Source: Phoenix dactylifera | Taxonomy: Eukaryota > Streptophyta > Magnoliopsida > Arecales > Arecaceae | Assembly: GCF_009389715.1 (NCBI RefSeq) | Contig: NC_052400.1 | Span: 22,165,674-22,229,673 of the forward strand | Direction: 5' to 3' | Length of the DNA stretch: 64,000 nucleotides | Shown: positions 23,225 to 35,679 of the stretch, in pieces | How positions within the stretch are numbered: position 1 is the first letter of the stretch | Layout: every line of letters starts with the position of its first letter | Made by a program: the position numbers and the translations under genes | The notes under the pieces: model-generated | Told to the model about the DNA's origin: nothing | Database searches by the model: none | Seen by the model: only the letters and a program-made list of their open reading frames with translations

Positions 23225-23380
23225 GCCCAAGCTCGTTTGGGCTCGTGAGCTGCTCGGGCTCGAGCTCGGGCTCGAGCTCGGATGTAAACGAGCCTCATAT
23301 TAGGCTCGGGCTCGGGCTCGTTTGACTAACGAGCCGAGCCCGAGCCGGGCTTTTACCGAGCCGAGCCCGAGCAGCTCGGC
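23225..23380. repeat. Right subterminal GGCTCG repeats of the hAT
   Basis: Mirror of the left array: gctcgggctcgagctcggg units next to the right terminal inverted repeat. Confidence 0.85.
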
Positions 23381-23403
23381 TCGTTAACAGCCCTACTACT
23401 GAT

Positions 23404-26240
23404 CTTGCTTTACTGTTTTATATGTTCTCGTGCTTCCCTCTAGTTTCACTTTAGGTATACTTTGTCTTGTTATTTTTCTCCATACTTGTTGCTGTGAATG
23501 TGGTTTTTGTTAGTACTATATTTTTTGCGTGAGTGGGCTGTGCGCCTTTGCCCCCTAGAGTCTGCTTTACTATCAACGTGCTGCATTCTGGTCTATATTG
23601 GTTTTTTTCGATAGAATTCATATAGTTTCATAATTTAGATATGGTTATTTGTTGGATGTAGTATCAGAGGTTTTGTGAAATTTGCTGCATCTTGTACACT
23701 GAAGTACCTAGTGGTTAAATTTTGCTCTATACTTTTGCAATCTATGGGTCTGATCTGCTTCATTGTCATGAAAAGCACATGTCATATTGTAGCATATTCT
23801 GCATTGATCATTTGATCAGATGTCTGCCAGCGAGTATATTCTTTTAGAGTAATTTGATGCATATATTTCATTCTCTATAATACCAGGCACAGAGATTTTC
23901 TTATACTTTCAAATATCAATTAATACCTGTAAGTGGTTTGCTGTTGGAAATCTGCTGTTGTTAAAATCTTAATATGAATCAGAATCTATTTTGATGCTGC
24001 ATTAATTTGTGTGTTTTCATTTGCAAACATAAATCGTTATTCAGTTTTAGGTCTTTGTAGTTTTGCAAAACCAGCAATTTCTTATTGAGAAAATGGATGT
24101 CCGGTGTCTACCAGCAGTCATTACTTAGTCAACTGACAGTGGCTTTTGCAACCCATTTGCTACTTCTTGATGCAAAAGGAAAACGTTACTTTGCTGCCGA
24201 TGATGGAAACAAAGCTGATAGTTTGTAATGTACTGTTCAAACTAACTTACATGGACAGCATTTTGATTAAAATTAAAAAATGCTAGTGCAAGTAAGAAAA
24301 ATTGAGAAAGGCAAGTGTCATGTACAGCAGCAACCAATAAAAATTAAACCCATTATATCCACAATACAAGTATTACTCTCTCTTCATAGTTATGATAATG
24401 TACATGTTTGTCCAGATGAACGTCATTATGTAGTAGTGATTAGTGTTTAATTTCATATTAGAGTGATCTCAACAACTTGTTAAGATCTTCCACATTTAAT
24501 TAATGCTGTGAATTGTCTTCCTTCTAAAATACACATACACGACTGGTTGACACCTAATTTGGCTAGACAGCCTTGGCCAAGCCCGCTTAAACATTAAGAT
24601 TTATCTTGCCCTTTCTTTTCCTATATGAGCCCCATATGGGAAATTGGGGAAAGCAGTGAAGGTTACCACCAACCCAGATATGTGTATCCATTTTGAATTT
24701 TTTTTTCTTTCCCCTTTTCTTCTTCTTCCTTATTCTTCAAACCAGTCTTCTTCTTCTTCTCCTCTTCCTCTGCTTTTTCTTCCTCCTCTTCTTTTACTGC
24801 TGCTTCTTCTTCCTCTGGCCATGCTGCCCCATTTTCTGTTTTCCTCCTTTGTTCTGCTTGATAGCTTTTATTCTTGTGGCCTCCTCTTTTTCCTCCTTTC
24901 CATCTTCTTCAAGAGTGTTTGCTGTGTCACTCTGCATTGTTTGGTGCTACTTTCCTGCCCCATAACTCTCATTGTCCTCCTCCTCCTCCTTTCTGGGTGC
25001 TGGCTGCTGCAGTGGGAGCAATGCGGTAGTTGCTCTTCTTGTTCTTTTGGATTTTGATCTCTGGAGATAAGTGTGAAAAATTGGTTTAATGATGCCATAA
25101 TGGTGAAAAAGGAGTTTATATATGCTATATGCACATGCTAATTTATGTGTCATTAAAGGTAGGGAGTCCACCATCTTGCTTCAGTTAGGAAGTTTTACAA
25201 CCTTGAATTTATCTTATAGTTTACAATTTGAAGTTTAAGATAGTAACTCGTATGTTATTGTATTAGGAGCTCACTTCATCCGACAACCTTTACCTAATTG
25301 AATGTTTCATTCTTACAAAGATAATATCAATCATTCACGAATGTTCAAAATGCGAATTTAAACGTGCAGGCTACTTCTAATATCCTTTTGGAACTGTTAT
25401 TTGCTTGTGCTAATCATCTGCATCCTTCTGCCTGCCCTGCTAATATTATGCACATGGATGCAATAGCAAATGTTTTACTTTCTGGATCTTGCTTCCCACA
25501 TATCCACAATGTCACAGGATTCTATTATTATGTTAGTAGATGTGAAGAAAACTTGTTTTTACATGCATGCCCTTGTGATTTTAGTATTGAAGAACATCTT
25601 TCGTGGTGTGACAGCCTCTTTCGGCATTTTGCATCTGAAACGTTTTCTGCTTCATGGAGAGAGATCCCAATAATCATATGAGAGTAATACCTGCATTGCA
25701 ATTGCTATTTTTCTGCTTTTGTGCTGCTGAACTAGACGTACATTCTACATAGGGGCTTGACATAAATAACCCGCCATGTACGTGTGTATGTATGCACTTA
25801 TATTTTTACCGATTTATCTACCTTTCTCTATATTATTATTGTTTATAGATCAAAGTCTTTGAATTTGCTGATAACAATGTAGAATTTATGGGCTTTGTGA
25901 TCAGTCCTCTGGGAAGCTTTGTAATTTGTGTTGTCAGTCAGTCTTTTAAGTGACTTGCCAATCCTCTCTATGTTTCATTTGTATGTCCAATATCTATTGT
26001 GATATTTTGTTTGCCAATCCTCTCTATGCTTCGGAAATGATGCTCGTTTTTCTACTCCAGATAATTTGGATGCTTGGAATACAGCTGTCTCCTTGCCCAT
26101 GTCATCCAAAGTATCGGTATCTTGTTCATTGTCGAGCCTTTTCATTCTCCTCTATTGGTTTATTGGCTGATCAAGAAAATGACTGCTGCTCTCTACTTCA
26201 TATGTTGAACTACATCGACTCCCAGGTGTTCTGCTATAGC
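23404..26240. other. Intron 4 remainder of the Ran pseudogene
   Basis: T-rich intron-like sequence, including a CTT/CTC-rich low-complexity block at 24700-25010 whose Phe/Leu/Ser frames are artefacts. Confidence 0.6.
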
Positions 26241-26819
26241 TGTAACTGGCTATCGTTTCATTAAAGGCATCCATGGCCAGCGTGCAGTTATCATGTTTGA
26301 TGTCACTGCAAGGTTTACATGCAAAAACGTCCCCACATGGCATAGGGACCTCTGTTAGTTAGCTCTGAAACAATCTGCAACCATTTTTCCATGTTCTGTA
26401 TTTTCTACTACTACACTTGCCATGATTTTACATTTTTTGTCGTACTTGATTGATATGTCTGGTTGCATTCAGGGTTTGTGAGAATGTTCCTATCGTTCTC
26501 TGTGGAAACAAGGTTGGTGTAAAAAAACAGGCAGGTGAAAGCAAATGTGGTTACATTCCACAGGAAGAAGAATCTGCAGTGCTATGAAATTTCTCCTGAG
26601 AGCAATTACAATTTTGAGAAGCCTTTTCTGTATCTGGCTAGAAAGCTCGCAGGGTATGGTGGGTCTTATTTTGTTACAGAACTCTGTTTGAGTTGAATCC
26701 TTGAAATTGAGTTTGACATATGATAACTTGCCTTCTGTAGGGATGCAAATCGTCATTTTGTCGAGCCGCCAGCCCTCGCACCTCTTGAAGTTCATATCGA
26801 CCTGGCTGCACAATAACAG

Positions 26820-29800
26820 TAAGTGAAACAAAAACTTGACAACATTGCTGAGTTACATGAGTCACCTTAGTATCATATAATTTTTTGTTCTTCATTGTTA
26901 AAGGTATGGAAAATAAGTAAAGAAATGGTAAGATTGCTCCATCGTGACCTATACATCACGGGTTCAAAATATGAAAATATTTATTGGCATATGGAGGTAA
27001 GGCTGTTTACATCTGACCATGCCTAAACCTACAATCATGGAAGCCTCGTGGTGTCCTCCTTTCGGGACTAGCTTATTCCATGGAGTCTTGGCTTTAATTT
27101 TATCTTCTGGACCGGTTTATTTCCATGGTTTTATTTTTGTCCTTTCAGATTGGCTCATTTCCATGGATTAGTCATCCAAATACTTATTTTTAAGCTGTGC
27201 TGATTTTCTGTATTCCTTGGATTGTTAAATCCTGATGGGCTGCCACAATACGTGGGTAGACATGAGTCAATTTGGGCCCTGGGTGGCCCAAGTAATAGAG
27301 CAGTAGCTACTCCGTGGGGTTTGTTGGCAGCCCAGCTCCAACTAGGCCAGGCTTTGCAATCTCAGCGTGTCGTGATTAATGGTACGAGCGAGGACCGATG
27401 ACTTAGGCGAGGCGACGAGGAGTCATTGATGGGCCCAAAGAGACCGTGGTGGCCATTACCCATCGAGGTTTCTCGGCCCATGCTGGCCTCCTGCATGTCC
27501 GCAGAACTATATACATTTGAGGAGTGATTGATGCACACTGGCATCTTCTGAGGGAGACATGAATCCGAGCATTGAAAGCTGGTATCTGAACCTCAGCTAC
27601 CGCCATGTCGCTTCCATTCATGTGCGGGTCCTTGGGAACAATAGAGAGAGACATGGGATCCTTGCCCACCTAATCTACGTTTACGACTGAGAGACAGGAG
27701 AGGGACTGAGAGAAATGATGGGCATTTTGTAGAGCTTAAAGCTGGGCATGGTGTGACTGGTTGCTGTCTGTCCGTGGACGGAGGTGAATTGGATTAGCAT
27801 TTGCTCCTCTGTAGCAGCCGGTTCCAGTGAACCATGAATGTTAAAAAATAACCTCTTCTTTGGAGCATCTCCAATCATGGCGAAATATAAACTCACGACT
27901 TAGGATGAAAGGATGGCATGGGGTTACTTTGCAAACGTGTGTGACTTACCTCAGTTACAGGAATTTTTAATCTAAGGCACCTCAAAGCAATCTTTAGGCT
28001 TCGCATGATATTATAAGCTCAATTCCGTCTAAACTTGCTACTTTTAATTAACCTCCAGGTTTTTTATAGCTTATATGTAGCATTTCTTTTGGAGGACTTG
28101 GTGGTTATTCCCCACCCTTTAGATTTGAACTTGAGACCTCTCGTCTGCAGAGATGGATATCGACCAGCTGATTCATTAGCTTATGTACTAGCTGACACTT
28201 CTGAACTTTAAAACTCTAAAAAGTTATTTTCTTTCGAACCCTACTTGAACGAAAAACATGTTGATGAGATCTATTATGTAAATAGTTTTTACCGATCCCA
28301 GATGAGACAAGTCAGGATTTATCCATGTGTCAAAAATGGTTCTTCTGCCTTTTATTGTAGATCAATTCAAAAAAAAAAGAAGATTAAAACAGATGTGTGC
28401 CCGAACACACCCAGTCATCTCTGTTAGCAGCGCCTACCTTGGTCGGCCCCACGCTACTCCGGATGTCAGCCCACCAGTTTTGAGTAGACCAATTCAGGAA
28501 GTGTGAAAGGGTCTAGAATTGGTTCTGGCTGCTGGAGTTGGAGTGGTAGGTCAATTTTTATAGAGTGATGTTGTGGTACATTAACCTACCATTTTGGACT
28601 TCATAATTGGATGCTTCAAATTGGATTATATACCAATAACACAATAACTCTAGCTGAACTTTGGATACGGTTGAAGAGGCTGTAGCTGATCATTTGACGT
28701 GTCTCTGGATGCATCTCCTAAATTCACAAGTTTCCAAACATTGAGCTAGCATATTATGTGGCTTGCTTTATTTTGGATGCTCATCGTGCAGCATGTGGTA
28801 GATGAATGCTTTGAAGACAGCATTAGCTACTTACGAAAAGGAGCTTGTAATTTTGATGAAATCTTGTAATAAATACATTATCGCTTGGATTGGTCTGCTC
28901 TTTAGATCATTAACGAAATTTACCTTCCTAAGTCAGTTAACTAATACTTGCGTGGCGTCATAATCTTTATGCAGTCTGCAATCCGTGAACGCGAGTTTTC
29001 CTCGATGAAAATGTTGGATTTTTCAGTGTTTCCAGAAAAGTGCTGCTAAACCCACATGCATCTGTAGGTGATTTTTTGACATGCCCTGCATCATTCCATC
29101 ACTGTTGCTGTATAGGTTTCACTTTTTTTTTTTAGCTGTTTTGAGAAATTGCCAAGAATGTCTTGCATCCAATCATATGAGGTTTAGGTCCCTGCTGCTG
29201 ACTTCATAGTTTCTAAATGACCGCTTGAGAGTTTTCATACAATTTATCAGCTCAGCATTTGTGAGCTTCAATCTCTTCTCTCGCTTTGCAGCACGCGTGG
29301 GATGCCTGGTCTAATGGTCATAAAAAACCTGGGAGCAAGTCATCTACCAACATAATTAAAGCATAGGTTTCAATTGCACAAGGGACCTGCAAGCTTCCAC
29401 AAGCAAGCGTAATCAAGAAGAATACTGGGTCTACAACCAAACCCTTAGGTTGTTTTTAAAGGACGTTTTGAGATGACTTATAGAAAGATCAAAACAAGGG
29501 ATATCAATGCCTGCTTTGACCCGGTGTTTCCACCTCTCACCATGTATATAGCGTGCTTCATGAGCTAAGTAAGATGTTGCCATTAGAGATAATGGCTGAA
29601 AGTTGCTAGTACAAAGTTTCTTGACTTAGACCTCTGAATGATATGAGATATGATCAATATGCGTGAGTAATGAAACCTCTCGAAGTACACGGTAGCAGGG
29701 ATTTGGAAGTTAGGGCTTAAATCTTTCCCTTCATAATTGCCTCCGCAAAATGGTCCAGGGTCATCTATCTTCTTTTTGACGGGGAATGGAGGAAGCGAAA

Positions 29801-32800
29801 TGCTTCCTCCAAATTGGTCTATGGTCATTTGTCAACTTTCAACTATTGGTTGATTGTGATTCTAATCTTTGTGAGTGCGAAGTCTTTCTTATGAAGTATA
29901 AGATACGGCATTGCCATTATCTTGGATGTCATCATTATCCTATATCTTCTCCAAGATTGACTGTTTGGATTGCACGCGCAGCCAGGATTAATGAGGCCTA
30001 TGGACTAGGAACAATAGCTAGGATCAAGACGGCAATCTTGGGTAGCTTTTGCAGGATCGAGGACAGCATCCTTGGAATTGAAAATTAACAGAGTGGGCCA
30101 TGAATAGATTAGAGGTACTTTTCTTTTGTCCGCTCATATTGGTGTTTGAACACACAGTAGCGTTATTTCACACTGACCACCCTCGATGTAAAAAAAATCT
30201 AGTCTTTCTTTAGGAAAGTCTATTAGCATAAAGGCAGAAGAAATGCATCATCCATCACTAAATTCTCAGCAGCTCATGTAATAGATAGTGGATAGGAGGA
30301 GGTGCAAGTAATCAGGGCCCAAGTAAACAGAAAGTAGTCTTGGTTGCTTTATCCTCGATCTTGACTGGAAAATTTGCAAATTCTTTGACAACCACGGAAG
30401 GAAGAAAGACCTTTCAACTACGGGTGCTCAAACAAAATTCTACAAGCATCAACCTCAGCCAACAAGAAGAGCTTGACTAGATACAAAGCAGACTAGAACA
30501 TGTCTTTCTCTATCTTACCAGTCATGTAATCAAAAGGCTGGTTAGCTTACTGGACAATATATGAAGCTTCAAATGAAAAAGGGATGGTGAGAGGACTAGG
30601 CTGGTGACGCTTGCCAACCGGCCTTATCTCAGCTAGCTGGCACTTGGTAACTTTTGAGAGGTTCTAGTTTTTGAACCATGATTGATTTTTTTTCAAAAAA
30701 AAAGAAGAGAGAGAAGGAACTATGAGATAGATTGTTAGCTTCACCATTGATTCAACTGATTCTCGTAGTCGAGCTTCCTCCAACATAATACCCTAACAGC
30801 AAGCGTATGTTTAACCGCATCCATCAAACCTACAACTCTTACGTATAACTCCAGTATCTACGATTTGTTTCGTTACTTCTCCTGTTTCAATTGACCAAGC
30901 ACAACTCAGGTTAAATTGTATAGCCGTATTGCAGTAAAAGTTATGACAACCAACATCCTGGCTGGTCATCCAGACTTCTCCCACACATTCAGGTCACTAA
31001 GTCGTCATATCAAAGGCATAAAGTCTTCCAGGAAAGCTGAGCCTCGCAAGTCTCAAGGGAATGAATAGATGGATGCCTTCAGATCTCAGGTCCAGGAGGG
31101 GGGAGAAATCCAGAGCTTTGTGGGGACAGGCGACGCCCCACTCGTACCACGCGGATCTCACTTGGGGATCCAGGTTCCTGTGTGTGAAAAGGTGGAGCGG
31201 ATGGAACGGGGCGATCTTTTTATCGCTGCAGGTTTCAAGGCATGGCCTTTTTGGACACAAGCATGCGGACGAGTTTTACTGGTAGGTTCCAAAGTAACAA
31301 ACGCATCGGCCAGAGATTGATTGGCCACCCATTCATTTCAATCCTGTCACATAATATTATCATCATCATTATCATCATTCCGCTGTTCATATTCATCCTT
31401 ATTCTTTTCAGTACCGGAAAAAATCGCCAAACCGTTTTTTTAATTAAAACATGTATGTTTCTTTTATATCTCTATTTTTTAATAAATTATAAAAAATCTT
31501 TCATTATATATAAATTATGCTTACATTTTATAATATAAAAAATTTACGTCTATTTTCTAATATTTATTTTTATTCAATATTTTAACCCGAGTCAAGCTAT
31601 TAACTTTTAATGGAACCTAAATATTTTTTTAGAATTTTTTTTAAAAAAGTTCAAAATAATTTTACTGATATAACAATCATTAAAAAATAAGAAAAATATA
31701 TGCATTCTCTTTTTTATTGGTGAATAATTTTATTTTTTTATAAAAAATGATCTATTAATGATATTAATTTAATTGGATATAAATATAGATTTTATAAATT
31801 AATGTAGGTAAGTGTAGCAAATATGAGAATTCTTATATACATATTTTTTAACTTTAGCACGGAGATAATAATAAAAGGTTTTTTTTTAAAATGGGTGGGT
31901 AAAATAGCATACCTCGATGTAATTGAGGAATTGTTGATAGTACGAACATTGCTTTTGGAAGAATATCCGGGCGCTGCGGAGAGGTTGTTATCTTTGTACT
32001 CCCGGCTCTCCCTTAACAACTGTCATTCTCTTTCCAAGATTGCCCCTGTAGTAACGCTTTCAAACGTTGCCGGCTTTGTAGGGAATAATTGAGGTGCATG
32101 GGATGAGGCCAAAAAGGTGGCCAGCCTGCCGCACTGTCAACCGGAGTTCCATCTATGCCCTTCAAAGATCCATAGCAACCGGTTTACGTAAGCTTGAATC
32201 ACTTGATCGAACAACAGTCATTTTAGCAAAAAAAAAACAATAGTCTGGCCTCCGTTTGGACACCGAATAGTGAACCTAGTGGTAAACAGTCTTAATCGTA
32301 TATCCACTCTCTAACCAGATGACCATAAGCTAGACTTGCTCGCCATTTTTGTTGGCATTCCATGGATTGGTGGGATAAGTTGTGGGAACAGTAAAAAGTA
32401 GAGGGAGAGAGAAGTGTTCCTGTGGTTAATTTCATTTTACCCTCTTTGTAAAGTAAAATCAACCACTTTAGATGGCTTATTGGAGCATTCACCCATTAAC
32501 ATCAACATGACATTACGAGCTCTTGTTTGTCAGGTTAAACTACTAACCCACCCCTAAGCATCATATAACTAGCATGCAAATTAACAAGATCTAAGTATTT
32601 CTCATATTGGCCTAGGCTCCCTAGTATTGTCATATAATTTAGACTACTTCAAAATCGATGAATTAGAAAGAGGGAGTGTGAGGGATGAGTGTCTGATCAT
32701 TCGTTGGGTTTCATTGTGATGAAATTATACTTGATAGGCATCATATTTTATTTATCGGGATTTACTTGATGCTCTATTCCAGTTTGAAAATATGAAATGT

Positions 32801-33040
32801 GATCATAAATTAAGTTTGTGGTGAAAAGATTTATTAAAAATTGACCTCATATAAAATATATGTAATGGAAAGAGAAGTTTAATGTATATCGTGTTAGTAA
32901 TAGGGATAAGCTAGAAAGTATTGGTTATAACAATTAATTAGCTTATCTGTTCGATGCTTGACATGATTGTTTATATCATCTTCATTAGGAGAAGAAGGCT
33001 AGAAATTTTTAATAACATTGTAAAATTTTTTTGTTGCCCT
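26820..33040. other. Gene-poor interval
   Basis: No gene recognised. Short frames at 27400-27900, 29580-30090 and 30997-31320 lack known domains. The minus frame 30997-31260 (containing RSAWYEWGVACPHKALDFSP) has a coding-like composition but no assignment. 31440-31900 is strongly AT-rich. Confidence 0.45.
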
Positions 33041-33046
33041 TAAATT

Positions 33047-33477
33047 TTGAACCGAGGTCGGAGCACTACTTGACTTGCTCTAAGGTCGGTGAGAATCAAG
33101 CTGAATGAGGTGGATGAGATCGAGGTAAGGAAGAACTGGTTGCCGTCGAGGCCTACCTACAGGAAGCCCACTTGCCGAAAAGTTTTTGGCGGAAGACCTT
33201 CCGATGCCTAAGTCAGAATAATAGAGCAACAATAAGGAAAGAAGAAAAATTGTAGAGAAAAGTCTCTAAATGAGTTTCTCTAAGGATCTTCAGGCTATCA
33301 TTTTATATAGGGTAGTATACTGATTTATTATTTGATTTGGCGCGACGTGCCTTAACTATGATAATGGTCGGCTGCATATCAACAACATGGTAATCGCCCC
33401 GTGTGACAAGTACGTGGCAGCAATTATGCCGATTATGCATTGACTGCCGTGTTGCTATAACTATTGGTCTTTATTAG
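33047..33477 (+). repeat. LTR-like repeat, copy A
   Basis: Shares cacttgccgaaaagttt, gcgacgtgccttaact and a collinear remainder with 35252-35672. Style (gaggtcggtgagaa..., cgtggcag) suggests an LTR of an unidentified retrotransposon. No coding domain was found with it. Confidence 0.7.
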
Positions 33478-33479
33478 TG

Positions 33480-35250
33480 ACTGTTACATTGTTTTTACCA
33501 AAGTTATTTACTTTAGTTAGTATTGAGACCAAAAAGATCGGGCTAATCCATCAACATGTCTAATATTTTTTTCAACAATTTTGGGAACACCAATCTCTTG
33601 GGAAAGGCATTTGAGAAGTTCCAACGATGAACTGTGTAGTAAAATATTTCATCTTATTTGTTCTAAATGTAATATATGGATATCATATACAAGGGTTGGA
33701 GTGCCGCGTAGGTTTCGGCAGGGCGAGCGCGGGTAGGGGTAATTAGGGCAACCAGCTAGGGCTCTTTTTTTTTCTTTTTTTTTTCAGAAAAAACAAAGAA
33801 GTGCGGGCTTCCATAGAAGAGCGAGAAGCAGGCGTTTGGACATGAGAGGACAAATTCGTAGCGTGGGCTGGTGACTACCGGCCACTTCCTGAGTTGATGG
33901 GAGACTGAGAGACGGGGAGAGAGAGAGAGTGAAAGAAGGAGGCCGTTTTAGGTGTTCGGATGGGAGACATAAAGCGAAAAGGTTTAAATGATTGATGCCA
34001 CGTGTCCAACCGCGTCTTGACGGGCTGGGCCCCACCTCCTGCCGCATGGCGATGCGTCACACCGTGCTTTTCCGTGGACGTGATTGAGTTGCCGGAGCTT
34101 CGCTGGATCCGGGCCGCGTTCCACCGTTCCCTCGAGCCACCGTAACCATACGAAGTACGCCCCCCCGCCGCGGTCCTACATGCGGCCTTCTCAGCCGATC
34201 GATCTCTTCTTCTTGCTTTCGGAACTGGACGGCGGGGTGGGATGGGGCACGCTCGGTACGGTCGAATATCTTTGCCATTTAAGGGAAGAAAAGATCGATA
34301 AGAGTCTTGGCTCCACCACAGCCGCGAGTGGAGGTGGTTGTGGCGGGGCTCGATCGGGTTGCATGTATCTTTTGTGCCGACGAGAATGATTGTTCTTCTC
34401 TTACAATTGGGCAAAGTATTTTAAATTTTTTATTTTGCTGTCCGCACAGCTCTGAAGCAATTATTATCCGATCTAAGAATGCATTTTTAAGGGGAAAAAA
34501 AAAAGGAAGCATTCCTTCGCACGAAAGATACCACCCCTCTGTTGGGGTATGCTGAGAGGTTTCGTGGGTGACATTCTTTTGCCTGAAATAGCAATTAAAA
34601 TGATGGAACATACGGTGGAAGAGAAAGGATGGATTTAGGGGCTAGTGCCTCGAGCCACTAAAACGATCACCATCCTAATGACATCCACCCGTGCAGGCAG
34701 AGTAATTTTTTCTTTTTCTTTAATCTATGGTACATATGCGTACGTGTATACAGTATGGTACATATTCGTGTCCATGCAATACCAAAACAATCAACTTATT
34801 TATGTTTCCACGAGATTCTAACGAGGAGTCCAGCCTCCTTTATTAACCAAAAAAAAAAAAAAAACTCAGTTTTGTTTGGCATCTCCACCACATTACAGTC
34901 ATTATTATTATTGTGCATGTGCGAACAAAAGAGATAGTCTCATTGATCCATGATGGCTAAGATTTAGATACATGAACATGTTGATCCTTGCTTTTAGTGG
35001 AAGACACGAAGAAAGAAAAGATCTCTCGAGTCTCCAAGGGCCTTTGAGGATTTCAAAAGCATCATCTTATCGTGTTGGGGTTTAAAAAGTGACAAGGCTA
35101 GGGCATTTTTGTGACGTTGTGTTGGCTTCTTTTCTCCATTTTCCTTATATGGAAACTTTGTGTGCCACCCTTGCCTAAAAACATATGTCAATATCAAAAT
35201 TATGCAAATCATTGTACTTCTTTTATTTCTATTTATGTTTATTTCTGCTC
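33480..35250. other. Interval between the LTR-like repeat copies
   Basis: Includes a GC-rich stretch 33700-34420 with minus frames up to 179 aa that show no domain and a CCACGTGTCC (G-box/ABRE-like) motif at about 33999. Could be the internal part of a non-autonomous element if the two repeats are its LTRs. Confidence 0.35.
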
Positions 35251-35251
35251 T

Positions 35252-35675
35252 GCTAAATTCTGAGCAGAGGTCGATCACCGCTCGGCTTGCATTGAGGTCG
35301 GTGAGAACCGAAGAAAAGTATAGTCCGATGAGACCGAGGTGGATAATAATTGGTCGTCGCCGAGGCCAACCTACAAAAAGTCCACTTGCCGAAAAGTTTC
35401 CGGCAAGGGACCCTTCAAGGCTTAAGTCAGAATATTAGAGTAATAGTGTAGAAGGAAGAAAATTTGTAGAGAAGAGTTTTCAAATAAGCTTACCTAAGGA
35501 TTCTCGGGCTACCCGCATCCATTACCTGATTTAGCGCGACGTGCCTTAACTGTATGGTAACGGTCGGCTACACGTTAACAATATGGTAATCGTCCTGCGT
35601 GAGCAACACACGGAGAAAATTACGCCGATCATGCATTAACTGTTGTGTCGTAATAACCGCTAGTCTTTATCACCT
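35252..35675 (+). repeat. LTR-like repeat, copy B
   Basis: Diverged direct copy of 33047-33477, in the same orientation, 2.2 kb downstream. Confidence 0.7.
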
Positions 35676-35679
35676 CGAG

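Larger units (their letters stand above)
19950..23395. mobile_element. Non-autonomous hAT transposon carrying captured gene fragments (Pack-hAT)
   Basis: A 3,446-bp element. Both ends read TAGGGCTGTTAACGAGCCGA inward (perfect terminal inverted repeat of 22 bases, then diverging), and the exact 8-bp target duplications at 19942-19949 and 23396-23403 are diagnostic of the hAT superfamily. Dense GGCTCG-type subterminal repeats lie at both ends (19965-20215, 23225-23380). No transposase is seen, so it is non-autonomous. The interior carries exons of RPN3 (20826-21554) and a rubredoxin-domain gene (21952-22010), both on the minus strand with intron borders kept, and a GC-rich minisatellite block (22676-23070). 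The intact ends and duplications indicate a fairly recent insertion. Confidence 0.95.
19133..26819 (+). pseudogene. RAN: Ran GTPase pseudogene (intron-containing), split by a hAT element
   Basis: Ran is the small GTPase that drives nuclear transport. The exon order of a plant Ran gene is kept: a lone ATG (19133-19135); 19344-19413 with [20 protein letters not shown] and GGTG; 19644-19700 (KTAFVKRHLTGEFEKKYE); 19813-19929 ([33 protein letters not shown]); about 26267-26358 ([26 protein letters not shown]); 26473-26653; 26741-26819. Lesions: 7 A instead of 6 at 26520-26527 shifts the frame after GNKVGV; CAA to TAA at 26814 truncates LAAQ; exon 4 ends TTA|GCGAGT (GC donor, otherwise an in-frame TAG); the exon 5 acceptor and donor are degraded; the acidic C-terminal exon was not found. 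Retained introns show it arose from gene decay or duplication, not retroposition. The hAT insertion lies just after exon 4. Confidence 0.9.

Noticed and set aside
24644-25057. 137-aa Leu/Phe/Ser-rich frame
   Set aside because: It is a CTT/CTC low-complexity stretch inside intron 4 of the Ran pseudogene, open in two frames at once, with no domain.
33875-34414. 179-aa minus frame
   Set aside because: GC-rich sequence opens several frames on both strands; composition is Arg/Ser/Pro-rich with no recognised domain or splice context.
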